A stretch of 64,000 bases of DNA from Burkholderiales bacterium (lineage in GTDB: Bacteria > Pseudomonadota > Gammaproteobacteria > Burkholderiales > Burkholderiaceae_D): positions 1-64,000 of the forward strand of contig JACQDX010000010.1 in assembly GCA_016200895.1 (NCBI GenBank), in the 5' to 3' direction. The notes beneath the pieces were generated by a model. That model made no database searches and was not told the origin of the DNA. It was given only the letters and a program-made list of their open reading frames with translations. Numbering within the stretch: the stretch's first letter is position 1; each line of letters opens with the position of its first letter. The position numbers were made by a program, and so were the translations under genes. Of the stretch, positions 17,877 through 26,314 are shown in pieces.

Positions 17877-18572
17877 TTACCTGCCGCCGCTGGCACTGGT
17901 TTCATCCGGCATTTCTTCAAACTGTGCAATCTTGCTCAGGAACTGGCGCGTCTGGATAATGTCCTTGCCTGCCAACATATCCGTGAATGCCTGGAAGCGG
18001 GCAGAGTGTTTTAAACGACCAGACAACAATTTGGACATACCTATCGCCAGCGGGATGAACAGCACACCGCCTATCAGACTGGGGACTATGAAGTTCTCCG
18101 TCTTCAGATACAGGTTAACCCCAAACAGGCCTTTGAACAACACCAGGATGAAGGGGATGAACCAGACTATCTGGCCCAGCAAAAACGCCCATTTGAGCAG
18201 GTTCAGACGTCGCGCCTTGTGTTCGGCCAATTGTTTTTGTACTGTCACAATGGGCTGTCCAAAATCCATGTCTTGCAAGGCATGACGCAGTTTATGATTG
18301 AGTATGGGCATGGCGATGGTCCATGCCAGCAGGGCAAATGCAGGCAGGGCAAATTGCCATGTACTGATGTGATGCGCGAGAAACCAGATCAGGTAAATAA
18401 AAACAGGTGTACCAGCGATGATTTCATATTTATCTACCCAGCCCCATTTGGCGATTTCGCGGCGGTGCTGCTCCAGTAAAGACAGGCGCAACATCTGGGT
18501 ATTCATTCTGACGGCCTGTTCCAGACGCTGGTCCCTGGCTTCCCATTCGGCTTTCAAGAGATCGAGATCCAT
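17877..18572 (-). CDS. membrane protein after the ECF sigma factor, candidate anti-sigma factor
   Basis: Protein of 231 residues. A cytosolic N-terminal helix (MDLDLLKAEWEARDQRLEQA, about 1-48) precedes four hydrophobic segments at about 53-70, 75-92, 130-150 and 163-182, and then a C-terminal helical tail. The ATG at 18572 comes one base after the sigma factor stop, so translation is coupled. That gene order and an N-terminal cytosolic helix followed by membrane helices fit an anti-sigma factor, but I see no zinc-binding HxxxCxxC motif. The role is inferred only from position and topology. Confidence 0.75.
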   Translation of the reverse strand: MDLDLLKAEWEARDQRLEQAVRMNTQMLRLSLLEQHRREIAKWGWVDKYEIIAGTPVFIYLIWFLAHHISTWQFALPAFALLAWTIAMPILNHKLRHALQDMDFGQPIVTVQKQLAEHKARRLNLLKWAFLLGQIVWFIPFILVLFKGLFGVNLYLKTENFIVPSLIGGVLFIPLAIGMSKLLSGRLKHSARFQAFTDMLAGKDIIQTRQFLSKIAQFEEMPDETSASGGR

Positions 18573-18573
18573 C

Positions 18574-19083
18574 TTAGCTACTTTCTGCAAACCGGGTTTG
18601 CAATTTCTGTTTGATGCGCGTCATGCGCGTGGCAACGTTGGCTGCACTCAGGCCCATGATGCTGGCGATTTCATCGTTGCTGTAACCATCCATGAACAGC
18701 AGGATCAGCGCGCGATTGAGTTCATCCAACTCACTGATGAGCTTGTCCAGCGTGCACATATTGTCGCTCTGGGCACTGTAGAGCTGGTCTGCCTCGGCGA
18801 TGTCCAGCCCAAATTCTTCCAGCGGCACCGTGTCGCGCACTTGCCGGGTTTCACTGCGGTAGTGCGAGATAGCGACATTCATGGCGATGCGGTACATCCA
18901 GGTAGAAAACTGCACACGCTGATCAAAACTGCGGAATGAGCGCCACAACTGCATCACCATGTCCTGCACCAGATCGCGCCTGTCTTCGGCATGACGGCAA
19001 TAGCTATACGCTACCTTGTATAACAGGCGTTTGTGTGAAGCGAGCTGCTGCAAGAAGAGTTCTTCGTCCATATACTCGTTCAT
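18574..19083 (-). CDS. ECF-type RNA polymerase sigma factor
   Basis: Sigma-70 family protein of 169 residues with only regions 2 and 4, as in ECF factors. Region 2 includes YSYCRHAEDRRDLVQDMVMQ and FDQRVQFSTWMYRIAMNVAI (about 28-85). Region 4 is LDELNRALILLFMDGYSNDE followed by the IASIMGLSAANVATRMTRIK helix-turn-helix (about 117-160). I use the ATG at 19083 because the protein then begins just before region 2; a longer frame runs back into the upstream gene. It is five bases after the acyltransferase stop, so it is part of that operon. Confidence 0.9.
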   Translation of the reverse strand: MNEYMDEELFLQQLASHKRLLYKVAYSYCRHAEDRRDLVQDMVMQLWRSFRSFDQRVQFSTWMYRIAMNVAISHYRSETRQVRDTVPLEEFGLDIAEADQLYSAQSDNMCTLDKLISELDELNRALILLFMDGYSNDEIASIMGLSAANVATRMTRIKQKLQTRFAESS

Positions 19084-19088
19084 AGACC

Positions 19089-20357
19089 TTATGCCTGCGC
19101 AGGCTGTGGGTGACCAGCATGGCGCTGACCATTCAAGACCTTGCCGATAAAAGTAAACCTGACCAGATAGTGATAACTGAGCAAAGCCACTGCCAGCGTC
19201 GCCAGCAAGACTGCTGCCAGCTTGAGTGTCCAATGCCATTCACTGCGCGACACCAGTGCCTGGAAAGCCATCACCAAAGGCAGGTGCACGAGGTAAATCC
19301 AGTAAGAAGCATCGGCCAGATAACTTACCGTCAGATTCGCATGCCTCATTAATTTTAATGCCAGTCCAGTCAAGCCAAAACAAAAACTCCAGGCAGCGGC
19401 GGCATACAGGCAAGCATAGATCAATTTGCTGTCATCATGTACCGCTGGTACCAGTTGCGGTGCCAGACTCGTCAGATATAGACAAACCCCCGCCAGCAAT
19501 ACAGCCAGCCCCAAGTGCCAGACCCAACGCCTTTGCCACCGTGGCAGCGCAGCAGGCGATTGTTGCAACATCCAGCCAAATCCAAACGCCATGCCAAAAC
19601 TGACCCAGGCAGCACGGCCAGGATAAAGCGACTGGTCTGGCGTAGGTACACCAAACCAGCTGACCCAGTACGGTGTGTAAAACAAGGCCAGTGCTACAGG
19701 CAGTGCCAGCAGTAAAGGGCCCGCCCAGCCTGTTAGAGTTGGCATCAGCATATCTGCAAATTTCTTCACGTGCGGCAATATACCTACTCGCTTGCAGCAT
19801 ACCCAAAGACTGATATATACGGCATACAACAGCGTCAGCATATACAAGAACCATAAATGCGCGAGTGGAAAACTATCCGCCGTAAACACAGGCGAGGGCG
19901 GCGGTTTTTTGGGGAGGCTACCACCATTGCGCACCCAGGCGGCCAGCACAATGGCGGCAACGATGGCGGTAAATATCAGCGGCCAGCCGACCAGCAAGGG
20001 CAAGACTATGCGCTTGAATCTGTCTCTGATGAAACCAGCCAAGCCCTTCTTTTGCAAAGCCAGGTGCGCAAAATAACCGGCAAGCAAAAAGAACAAGGGC
20101 ATCCTGAATAAATGGATGACAAAAAACACTGGCCCCAGTAATTCAGTTTTTTGATTGTCGCTGACGACCCAAAAGAATTTTGCACCAGGTAAAAAAGACA
20201 TGGTCGCATGCAATAGTACTCCCAGCATCAGCGCCCCCGCACGCAAGGCATCCAGGCCATGCAGGCGCTCGCTAGTCGCTTCAGCAATGACTTCAGCCTT
20301 CGCATTTCTTGGCGATACACCTGAGACGGCTGCATCGATAGTCAGATCGCTTTGCAT
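19089..20357 (-). CDS. acyltransferase-3 family protein (OpgC/glucan-modification type)
   Basis: Membrane protein of 422 residues with about ten helices. RLHGLDALRAGALMLGVLLH carries the conserved His of acyltransferase-3 enzymes. FRMPLFFLLAGYFAHLALQK and the C-terminal YWIYLVHLPLVMAFQ resemble the OpgC/MdoC branch that adds succinyl groups to periplasmic glucans. It lies six bases after the LolA-like gene and five before the sigma factor gene. Cotranscription ties a cell-envelope modification to a sigma factor. Confidence 0.87.
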   Translation of the reverse strand: MQSDLTIDAAVSGVSPRNAKAEVIAEATSERLHGLDALRAGALMLGVLLHATMSFLPGAKFFWVVSDNQKTELLGPVFFVIHLFRMPLFFLLAGYFAHLALQKKGLAGFIRDRFKRIVLPLLVGWPLIFTAIVAAIVLAAWVRNGGSLPKKPPPSPVFTADSFPLAHLWFLYMLTLLYAVYISLWVCCKRVGILPHVKKFADMLMPTLTGWAGPLLLALPVALALFYTPYWVSWFGVPTPDQSLYPGRAAWVSFGMAFGFGWMLQQSPAALPRWQRRWVWHLGLAVLLAGVCLYLTSLAPQLVPAVHDDSKLIYACLYAAAAWSFCFGLTGLALKLMRHANLTVSYLADASYWIYLVHLPLVMAFQALVSRSEWHWTLKLAAVLLATLAVALLSYHYLVRFTFIGKVLNGQRHAGHPQPAQA

Positions 20358-20363
20358 GGTCGC

Positions 20364-21134
20364 TCAATTCGCAACGCGTTGAAAACGGCTGGCCGCAATC
20401 ACCGGATCATTTTCCACAGCATCCACTACCATGCTCATGCGTTGCGTAGAGCCCTTGGTGCCAATCTCAAAGCGATATGCCATCATCAAGCCATCTCGCA
20501 GGCGATAGTCGCTGGTGTACACCTCCAGCTCCGTCATGCGCCCCATGATGGAGCGCTTTTGCAGGCGCTTGATTTCCAAAAAACTGCCCGCATCCAGATA
20601 GATAGTTGATTCACCCGTGGCCGGCATACTGACCTTCAACACATGCACGCGCCGTCCGTCCTGCGTTTGTAGTCCGGCATATTGCAAAGGGAAGCCTTGC
20701 TTTTGCGCCGCCACCAATATCCCGTCGAAATAACTTTCTTCCAGCATGGCTGGCAATTCTTCCGCAGACAGATCAACGGCACGCTTGCCACTAGGCAGGA
20801 AGGGATCAATCTTCCATGCATCCTTGCCGTCATAGCTGGAAATTTGTACTTGTCCCTGCACCTGTACCTCCCTGCGCAAGAGGTTAGGGCGTTTCGCTTC
20901 CACCGTCGTCGGGATTTCAAACGGTGCCATCCCTATGATGCGCAACTTGACCCTGCGTGACTGCACCTTGCTGAAATCCCCCACTGCAGCCAGATGGCGC
21001 TGCATGACATTGTCTAGTGTCAAGGCCGCTGTAGCTGGCAAGCTGTTTTTAGCAGGCTGGGCAAATGCAACGCAAGACCAGCATGCATAAAATAAGACAA
21101 CTACAAAACAGCGTAATAGAATCAAACCGTACAT
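20364..21134 (-). CDS. exported LolA-like (outer-membrane lipoprotein-sorting type) protein
   Basis: Protein of 256 residues with a signal peptide ending near FAQP. The mature part looks like the half-barrel LolA/LolB/LppX fold: VMQRHLAAVGDFSKVQSRRV at its start, a GKDAWKIDPF strand and MTELEVYTSDYRLRDGLMMA towards the end. These proteins typically carry lipids or lipoproteins across the periplasm. The ATG at 21134 has AGGGAGAT at ideal distance and beats an ATG 27 bases upstream. It is the first gene of a four-gene operon with acyltransferase, ECF sigma factor and membrane protein. Confidence 0.8.
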   Translation of the reverse strand: MYGLILLRCFVVVLFYACWSCVAFAQPAKNSLPATAALTLDNVMQRHLAAVGDFSKVQSRRVKLRIIGMAPFEIPTTVEAKRPNLLRREVQVQGQVQISSYDGKDAWKIDPFLPSGKRAVDLSAEELPAMLEESYFDGILVAAQKQGFPLQYAGLQTQDGRRVHVLKVSMPATGESTIYLDAGSFLEIKRLQKRSIMGRMTELEVYTSDYRLRDGLMMAYRFEIGTKGSTQRMSMVVDAVENDPVIAASRFQRVAN

Positions 21135-21161
21135 GATATCTCCCTGAAGTAATGAGTACAT

Positions 21162-21194
21162 GTTTAGCGTGCTTGATGTAATGCATCGCTAAAC
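21162..21194. promoter_or_regulatory. inverted repeat upstream of the ECF-sigma operon
   Basis: GTTTAGCG (21162-21169) and CGCTAAAC (21187-21194) are perfect 8-bp arms, 28 bases upstream of the first gene of the minus-strand operon. It could be an operator or a leader hairpin. Which one cannot be said from sequence. Confidence 0.5.
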
Positions 21195-21389
21195 TCTTAC
21201 TCTTTTATTCGCCAGGGACAGGAGAAATTTACAAGTGGGTTAAATTATTTTGACCTGTAATGTGATGCGGATTTTCGCTTGGAGATTGGATGGTGATGAA
21301 ATGGATATAGGTGTGTATAAAAGGCTAAAAGTTCCTAAAAAACAATTACTACACGGAAATTGAATAGTGTGCAAGAAATTTACAAAAAT

Positions 21390-21447
21390 TTGCATCAAAT
21401 TTGCATAAAAGATACAATGCGATACATATTTGTAGGAGCTATCCTAC
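21390..21447 (+). promoter_or_regulatory. promoter and leader hairpin of the type I secretion operon
   Basis: TTGCAT (21390-21395), exactly 17 bases, then TACAAT (21413-21418) form a good sigma-70 promoter. A direct repeat of AAATTTGCAT overlaps the -35 area. The leader then holds a GTAGGA-GCTA-TCCTAC hairpin (21432-21447). The promoter position rules out in-frame start codons at or before 21417 and supports the ATG at 21483. Confidence 0.65.
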
Positions 21448-21482
21448 TGCAAGAAATCTCCCTCTCTTACACGTTAATCTTC

Positions 21483-23711
21483 ATGATCTCTCACTCTCTA
21501 GACCGTAATGCCTGGTTCTGGGCATTACAGGGGCTTTGCGCATTGCATCGCAAACCGTTCTCGCTCGAATTGGCCACCCAGCAGTTTGCCGCCCCCTATA
21601 CCAGTGATGGTTTGCTGGTGGCCGCCAAAGCCTATGGCTTTCACGCAGACACCCGCAAATGCAAGGCAGGCAAATTACAGCATGAATCATTCCCTCTGAT
21701 TGTCTGGCTAAGTCCCGCGCCAGCATCAGCAAGCGATGTCACCGATGTTGCATTTAAATCTGAAGAGCGAAGTCCGGAAGAGGCTGAGCGACCGGAAACC
21801 CCAGCGCCAGTCCAAACATCTGTCCCTACGCTAGTCCCCGCCCTCATCCTGCAAGCCGATACCAGCCAAGTCCTCATCGTAGAATCCTCAGACGCCAGCC
21901 CCCGCTGCATACTGCTGACAGAATTCTCGCAACGTTACCAGGGGCAGATCACCCGCATCACCCCGCAAGCTGATCCGGCGGTTGACCCTGACAGTGACCA
22001 GGCAGCAAACCAGCAACGTAAATTTGGTTTCCGCTGGTTTATCCCTGAATTGCTCAAGCACAAAAAGCTCTGGCAAGAAATCCTGCTGGCTTCACTGGTC
22101 ATACAACTGATTGCCCTGGCCACCCCCTTGTTTACCCAGGCCATCATCGACAAGGTCGTGGTGCATCATACCCAAAGCACACTGATCGTCATCGCCATCG
22201 GCATGGCCGTCTTCATGCTGTTCTCTGCGGGTTTATCGTGGCTGCGCCAATACCTCATCCTGCATACCGGCAACCGTGTTGATGCCGTGCTGGGTTCGGC
22301 TGTCTTTGAACGCCTGTTCAAGCTGCCCCCCATGTACTTCCAGCACCGGCCTACCGGCGTTATCGCCGCCCGTTTGCATGGCGTAGAAACCATACGCGAA
22401 TTCATTGCCAGTGCTGGTGTCACCCTCGTGCTGGATTTACCTTTCCTGCTGATCTTTGTTGGCATCATGTTCTACTACAGCGTCACCCTGAGCCTGATTG
22501 CCTTGGCTATCTTGACCACCATCGTCATCCTCAGCACCGTCGTCGCACCCTTATTCCAGCAAAGACTGCAAGAACAATTCCAATTAGGTGCGCGTAACCA
22601 AGCATTTTTGACTGAATACATCGTTGGCCTTGAAACCGTCAAATCCCTGCAGCTTGAACCACAGCTCAACAGCAAATATAGCGGCTTCCTCGCCAGCTAC
22701 CTACAGGCAGGCTTCGCCACCAAACAACTCGCCAACACCTATAACACCTTCGCCAACCTGCTAGAACAGATCATGAGCCTGCTGATACTCGCGATAGGTG
22801 CCTATACCGTCATGCACGACACCGCCTTCACCATTGGTATGCTGGTCGCCTTCCAGATGTTTTCAGGCCGCCTGTCACAACCCATGCTGCGTCTGGTCGG
22901 CCTGTGGCAACAATTCCAGCAAGCCAGCCTCTCCATAGACCGTCTCGGCGATTTGATGAACGCCCCGGTAGAACCTTACTCAGTCATCCCCGCGCGCGAC
23001 AGCAGCAAGGCAGGCAGCATACAAATCCACAATCTCGCCTTCAAATATGGCGAACACCTGCCCACCGTGTATCAAAACCTTGACCTGCACATACCACAAG
23101 GCCAGACCATCGCCATCATGGGGCCATCTGGCTGCGGTAAAAGCACACTCGCCAAACTCATGCAAGGCTTCTACCAACCCAGCCAGGGCCGCATCCTCAT
23201 CGACAATGTGGATATACGCTACCTCTCTGCCAATGAACTGCGCAGCCACTTTGGCGTCGTCCCGCAAGAAACCACCTTGTTCTCCGGCACCATCTACGAC
23301 AACCTGCAAATGGCCAGCCCCAATGCAGGGTTTGAACAAATCGTGGCCGCCTGCAAAATGGCAGAAATCCACAGCGTCATCGAAGGCCTGCCCAAAGGCT
23401 ACCAGACAGAAATCGGTGAACGTGGCGCAGGCCTCTCCGGCGGCCAAAAGCAACGCATCGCCATCGCCCGTGCCTTGCTCAAACGCCCCAGCATCCTCAT
23501 CTTTGATGAAGCCACCAGCGCCCTCGACACCACCACCGCAGAACACTTTGCCCAAACGATTAATGCCCTCAAAGGCAAAGTCACCATGCTCTTCATCACC
23601 CATGGTTTGCCCAAAGGCCTCAAGGTCGATGCCATCTACCGCCTGACTGATAACGGTGCCCAGCAGATGCACCCGGCCCCAGTGGCTGTACCAGCTAGTA
23701 CAGCCGCATAA
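21483..23711 (+). CDS. type I secretion ABC transporter with degenerate C39-like domain
   Basis: Inner-membrane ATPase of 742 residues in the HlyB/RtxB/LapB group that exports RTX proteins. The N-terminal C39-like domain (about 1-160) has Ala-Trp-Phe-Trp-Ala-Leu where active peptidases have Cys-Gly-Leu, so it should bind but not cut the substrate. It contains a Pro/Glu-rich insert of about 50 residues (78-120). Six membrane helices follow (about 200-480). The ATPase domain has Walker A GPSGCGKST (about 546-554), LSGGQKQR and Walker B ILIFDEATSALD. No ribosome site stands out before the ATG. The adaptor and giant RTX substrate genes follow. Confidence 0.93.
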   Translation: MISHSLDRNAWFWALQGLCALHRKPFSLELATQQFAAPYTSDGLLVAAKAYGFHADTRKCKAGKLQHESFPLIVWLSPAPASASDVTDVAFKSEERSPEEAERPETPAPVQTSVPTLVPALILQADTSQVLIVESSDASPRCILLTEFSQRYQGQITRITPQADPAVDPDSDQAANQQRKFGFRWFIPELLKHKKLWQEILLASLVIQLIALATPLFTQAIIDKVVVHHTQSTLIVIAIGMAVFMLFSAGLSWLRQYLILHTGNRVDAVLGSAVFERLFKLPPMYFQHRPTGVIAARLHGVETIREFIASAGVTLVLDLPFLLIFVGIMFYYSVTLSLIALAILTTIVILSTVVAPLFQQRLQEQFQLGARNQAFLTEYIVGLETVKSLQLEPQLNSKYSGFLASYLQAGFATKQLANTYNTFANLLEQIMSLLILAIGAYTVMHDTAFTIGMLVAFQMFSGRLSQPMLRLVGLWQQFQQASLSIDRLGDLMNAPVEPYSVIPARDSSKAGSIQIHNLAFKYGEHLPTVYQNLDLHIPQGQTIAIMGPSGCGKSTLAKLMQGFYQPSQGRILIDNVDIRYLSANELRSHFGVVPQETTLFSGTIYDNLQMASPNAGFEQIVAACKMAEIHSVIEGLPKGYQTEIGERGAGLSGGQKQRIAIARALLKRPSILIFDEATSALDTTTAEHFAQTINALKGKVTMLFITHGLPKGLKVDAIYRLTDNGAQQMHPAPVAVPASTAA

Positions 23712-23789
23712 GCAAGGCAGAGAAATAAGACAAGCCGGGCAAAATAATCCAAGATTGAAGCAAGTAAAGAATAAGACAGGTAAGCACCC

Positions 23790-25268
23790 ATGCAGCAAGT
23801 ACCAACACACCAGCCCGACCAGGGCACAGCAGCGTCAGCGGCACAAACCGAACAAACCGCACAAACCGCCGCACCAGAAAAACAGGCACCCAGTACCGCC
23901 AAAGTCATCCCCCTGCGTCCACCCAGCCGCTGGCATGACCCTTTGCAACTCATACAAACCCAGCAACCCAGCCACATAGGCCGCATCGTCCTGTGGGCAG
24001 TCTGTGCACTCGTCTTCATCCTGCTGATCTGGGCAGCCATAGGTCAGTTAGACATCATCGCCACCGCTGAAGGCAAACTCACGCCCCAGACCCTGGTCAA
24101 GATAGTGCAACCCGCAGAAGCAGGCGTACTCAAAGAAATCCTCGTTCAAGAAGGCGACAGCGTCAAAGCCGGACAAGTCCTCGCCAGGCTCGACACCACC
24201 CTCGCCAGTGCCGACAAAACCAGTATCAGCAGCGACCTCGCCAGCCAGCAACTGCAAGTACGCCGCATAGAAGCAGAACTCAGCAACCAGCCCATGCTCA
24301 TCAAGGCAGGGGATGACGCCACCCGCTTTGCGCAAGTACAAAGCCAGTACCACGCCCACCGCAAAGCCTATCTCGACAGCCTCGATCAAGAAAGATCAAT
24401 GCTCAGCAGGGCCGAGCATGAACGCAAAAGCGCCACAGAAATTTTAAGCAAGCTCGAACAAACCCTGCCGACTTACAAGAAGACCGCAGACGCCTACAGC
24501 AAGTTGGAAAAAGAAGGCTATGTCGGCAACCTCGCCAGCGCCGACAAACAACGCGAAGCACTAGAGAAATCCAAAGACCTTGACGCCCAGCACGCCAGCG
24601 TTGCCGCACTCAATGCCACCATTGACGCCCAACAAAAAAAGCTCAGCCAGATCCAGAGCAACTACCAGTCTGAACTGCAAAAAGAACTGGCCGACATCCG
24701 CGCAAGAATCGCCCAGCTCCAGCCCACGCTCGACAAAAGCAATTACAAAGAAGGCCTGATGGAACTCAAAGCCCCGCAAGACGGCATCATCAAAGACCTG
24801 GCGACCACAACCCCCGGTGCCATCGTCCAGCCCGGCAGCGTGGTACTTACCCTGGTCCCCAAAGATGAACAACTGTATGCCGATGTACAGATCAAGAATG
24901 AAGATGTCGGTTTTGTGCAGGTAGGGCAAGCAGCACAGATCAAACTCGCCGCTTACCCCTTCCAGCGTTACGGCATGCTCAAAGGCAAAGTGATACATGT
25001 CAGTGCGGATGCGACGGAAGTCAACAAGCAGAACGGTAGCCAGAACAATAACGATGCCAACAGCAATGGCAACAACACCAGCATCGCCACTTACAAAGCC
25101 AGGGTGCAACTGAACCAGCAGACGCTGATTGATGGGCAGGGAAACAAGCTCAGCACCACGCCGGGCATGCAAGTGGTGGCAGAGATTAATCAGGGTAAGC
25201 GTAGTGTGCTGGAGTATTTGTTGTCGCCTGTACAGAAGGCCGTGAGTGAGGCGGCAAGGGAGCGGTGA
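23790..25268 (+). CDS. HlyD-family type I secretion adaptor (membrane fusion protein)
   Basis: Periplasmic adaptor of 492 residues linking the ABC transporter to a TolC-type outer-membrane channel. A Gln/Ala/Pro-rich cytosolic N-terminus (1-60) precedes one membrane helix (about 66-86). Then come the first lipoyl half (VQPAEAGVLKEILVQEGDSV, about 108-127), a long coiled coil (about 145-320) and the second lipoyl half with beta-barrel domain (LMELKAPQDGIIKDLATT, about 324-341). An Asn-rich loop (about 412-432) interrupts the barrel region. It lies 78 bases after the transporter gene. No TolC homologue is in the window, so a distant one must serve. Confidence 0.92.
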   Translation: MQQVPTHQPDQGTAASAAQTEQTAQTAAPEKQAPSTAKVIPLRPPSRWHDPLQLIQTQQPSHIGRIVLWAVCALVFILLIWAAIGQLDIIATAEGKLTPQTLVKIVQPAEAGVLKEILVQEGDSVKAGQVLARLDTTLASADKTSISSDLASQQLQVRRIEAELSNQPMLIKAGDDATRFAQVQSQYHAHRKAYLDSLDQERSMLSRAEHERKSATEILSKLEQTLPTYKKTADAYSKLEKEGYVGNLASADKQREALEKSKDLDAQHASVAALNATIDAQQKKLSQIQSNYQSELQKELADIRARIAQLQPTLDKSNYKEGLMELKAPQDGIIKDLATTTPGAIVQPGSVVLTLVPKDEQLYADVQIKNEDVGFVQVGQAAQIKLAAYPFQRYGMLKGKVIHVSADATEVNKQNGSQNNNDANSNGNNTSIATYKARVQLNQQTLIDGQGNKLSTTPGMQVVAEINQGKRSVLEYLLSPVQKAVSEAARER

Positions 25269-25418
25269 TGGATGGTGAAAAGATAAATACGTAACATGAT
25301 GATGAAAACGAACAAGGATTTTAATAAAGTAGCAGCACGCGAATGAGATTTTATTCTTGATAAAGAATTGAAGTAGATGTCATATTTTTATTTGAAAAAT
25401 AAACAGGAGTTTTAAAGA

Positions 25419-26312
25419 GTGCTTACAGGAACCCCACTTGACTTAACCCCGTTTGGCTCTTTGCTGAAGGGAATAGGAATATTGTATTGGTTGTTTGTAT
25501 TTGCAATGGTTGGGTTGGCGATTTTTAAGATAAAAAGGGTACTTTTAAAAATCATTGCTGCAATAATTATTCTGGTTGTGATGGTGTCGCCAGTGGCGAT
25601 ACGAGTCGCAGATTTGCAAGAAAAACAGAGAGCGCATCAAGCAAAATTAGACGAAGCAAATAAGCTTTTTGAAAGTCACTGTAAAAACGCAGGGGAACAC
25701 ATATCGAAAACAATTGATGGTGTTGACGGTGTGGTTTGGATGAAATGGCGAAATTTGGAGGTGAATCCATCTGATCAATATATGTTGTATGACCCTTATG
25801 GGAACGATTGCAGTGGAGAACATTGTATACAAAATTTACTTAGAGCTACCTTGGGATTAGAGAATGATCCGCAAAAAAAACAACCATATCACTCTGGCTT
25901 TGAATATGTTGAAACAGTCGATCCAAAAGATAAACAACTATATCGGTATCGATTGAGGCTGCCCGAGCCACATCCGGCTTTATCTTCATATCCAAGTCCT
26001 GTGCTCGAGAGGGAGGCTATCCGAGAGGGTAGTGCCAGCTATGGAATTACATGGGATGATATTTCTACTAAAGAAGATCGTGATAAATGGGTCGCAGGTG
26101 GTTCTCTGAAAATTATTAATTTAAAGACCAATGAAGTTGTTGCAGAACGTATTGGTTACTTAATGGATCGTGGGCAGGGAAGTCTAGCTGGATTTCGTTC
26201 GCCGTGGGTGCTTGCGGCTCGGAATGCATGTCCTGCCTTCGCAGGCGGAATGGGGCACCCTTATTTGTGGACACGTAGTTTTATTTTAAGAATTTTGACT
26301 CCAACTAAATAA
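25419..26312 (+). CDS. membrane-anchored protein beside the RTX lipase, candidate immunity/protection protein
   Basis: Protein of 297 residues from a GTG with AGGAG (25405-25409) nine bases upstream. Two helices (about 15-33 and 40-58) are followed by a charged stretch and a globular domain with the elements [34 protein letters not shown] and [21 protein letters not shown] recall this pattern from uncharacterised Burkholderiales and Pseudomonas proteins often found beside secreted effectors; this could not be checked here. It ends two bases before the lipase-RTX start codon. Its AT-rich composition matches the lipase end of that gene, not the secretion genes upstream. An immunity role is inferred from this coupling. 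Confidence 0.7.
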   Translation: MLTGTPLDLTPFGSLLKGIGILYWLFVFAMVGLAIFKIKRVLLKIIAAIIILVVMVSPVAIRVADLQEKQRAHQAKLDEANKLFESHCKNAGEHISKTIDGVDGVVWMKWRNLEVNPSDQYMLYDPYGNDCSGEHCIQNLLRATLGLENDPQKKQPYHSGFEYVETVDPKDKQLYRYRLRLPEPHPALSSYPSPVLEREAIREGSASYGITWDDISTKEDRDKWVAGGSLKIINLKTNEVVAERIGYLMDRGQGSLAGFRSPWVLAARNACPAFAGGMGHPYLWTRSFILRILTPTK

Positions 26313-26314
26313 AT

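Noticed and set aside
21360-21482. In-frame upstream start codons of the type I transporter
   Set aside because: They lie at or before a well-formed promoter (-10 at 21413-21418), so they would not be in the transcript.
22980-23810. Minus-strand open frame of 276 codons opposite the transporter ATPase domain
   Set aside because: It is antisense to Walker and signature motifs of a clear ABC transporter gene and shows no family features of its own.
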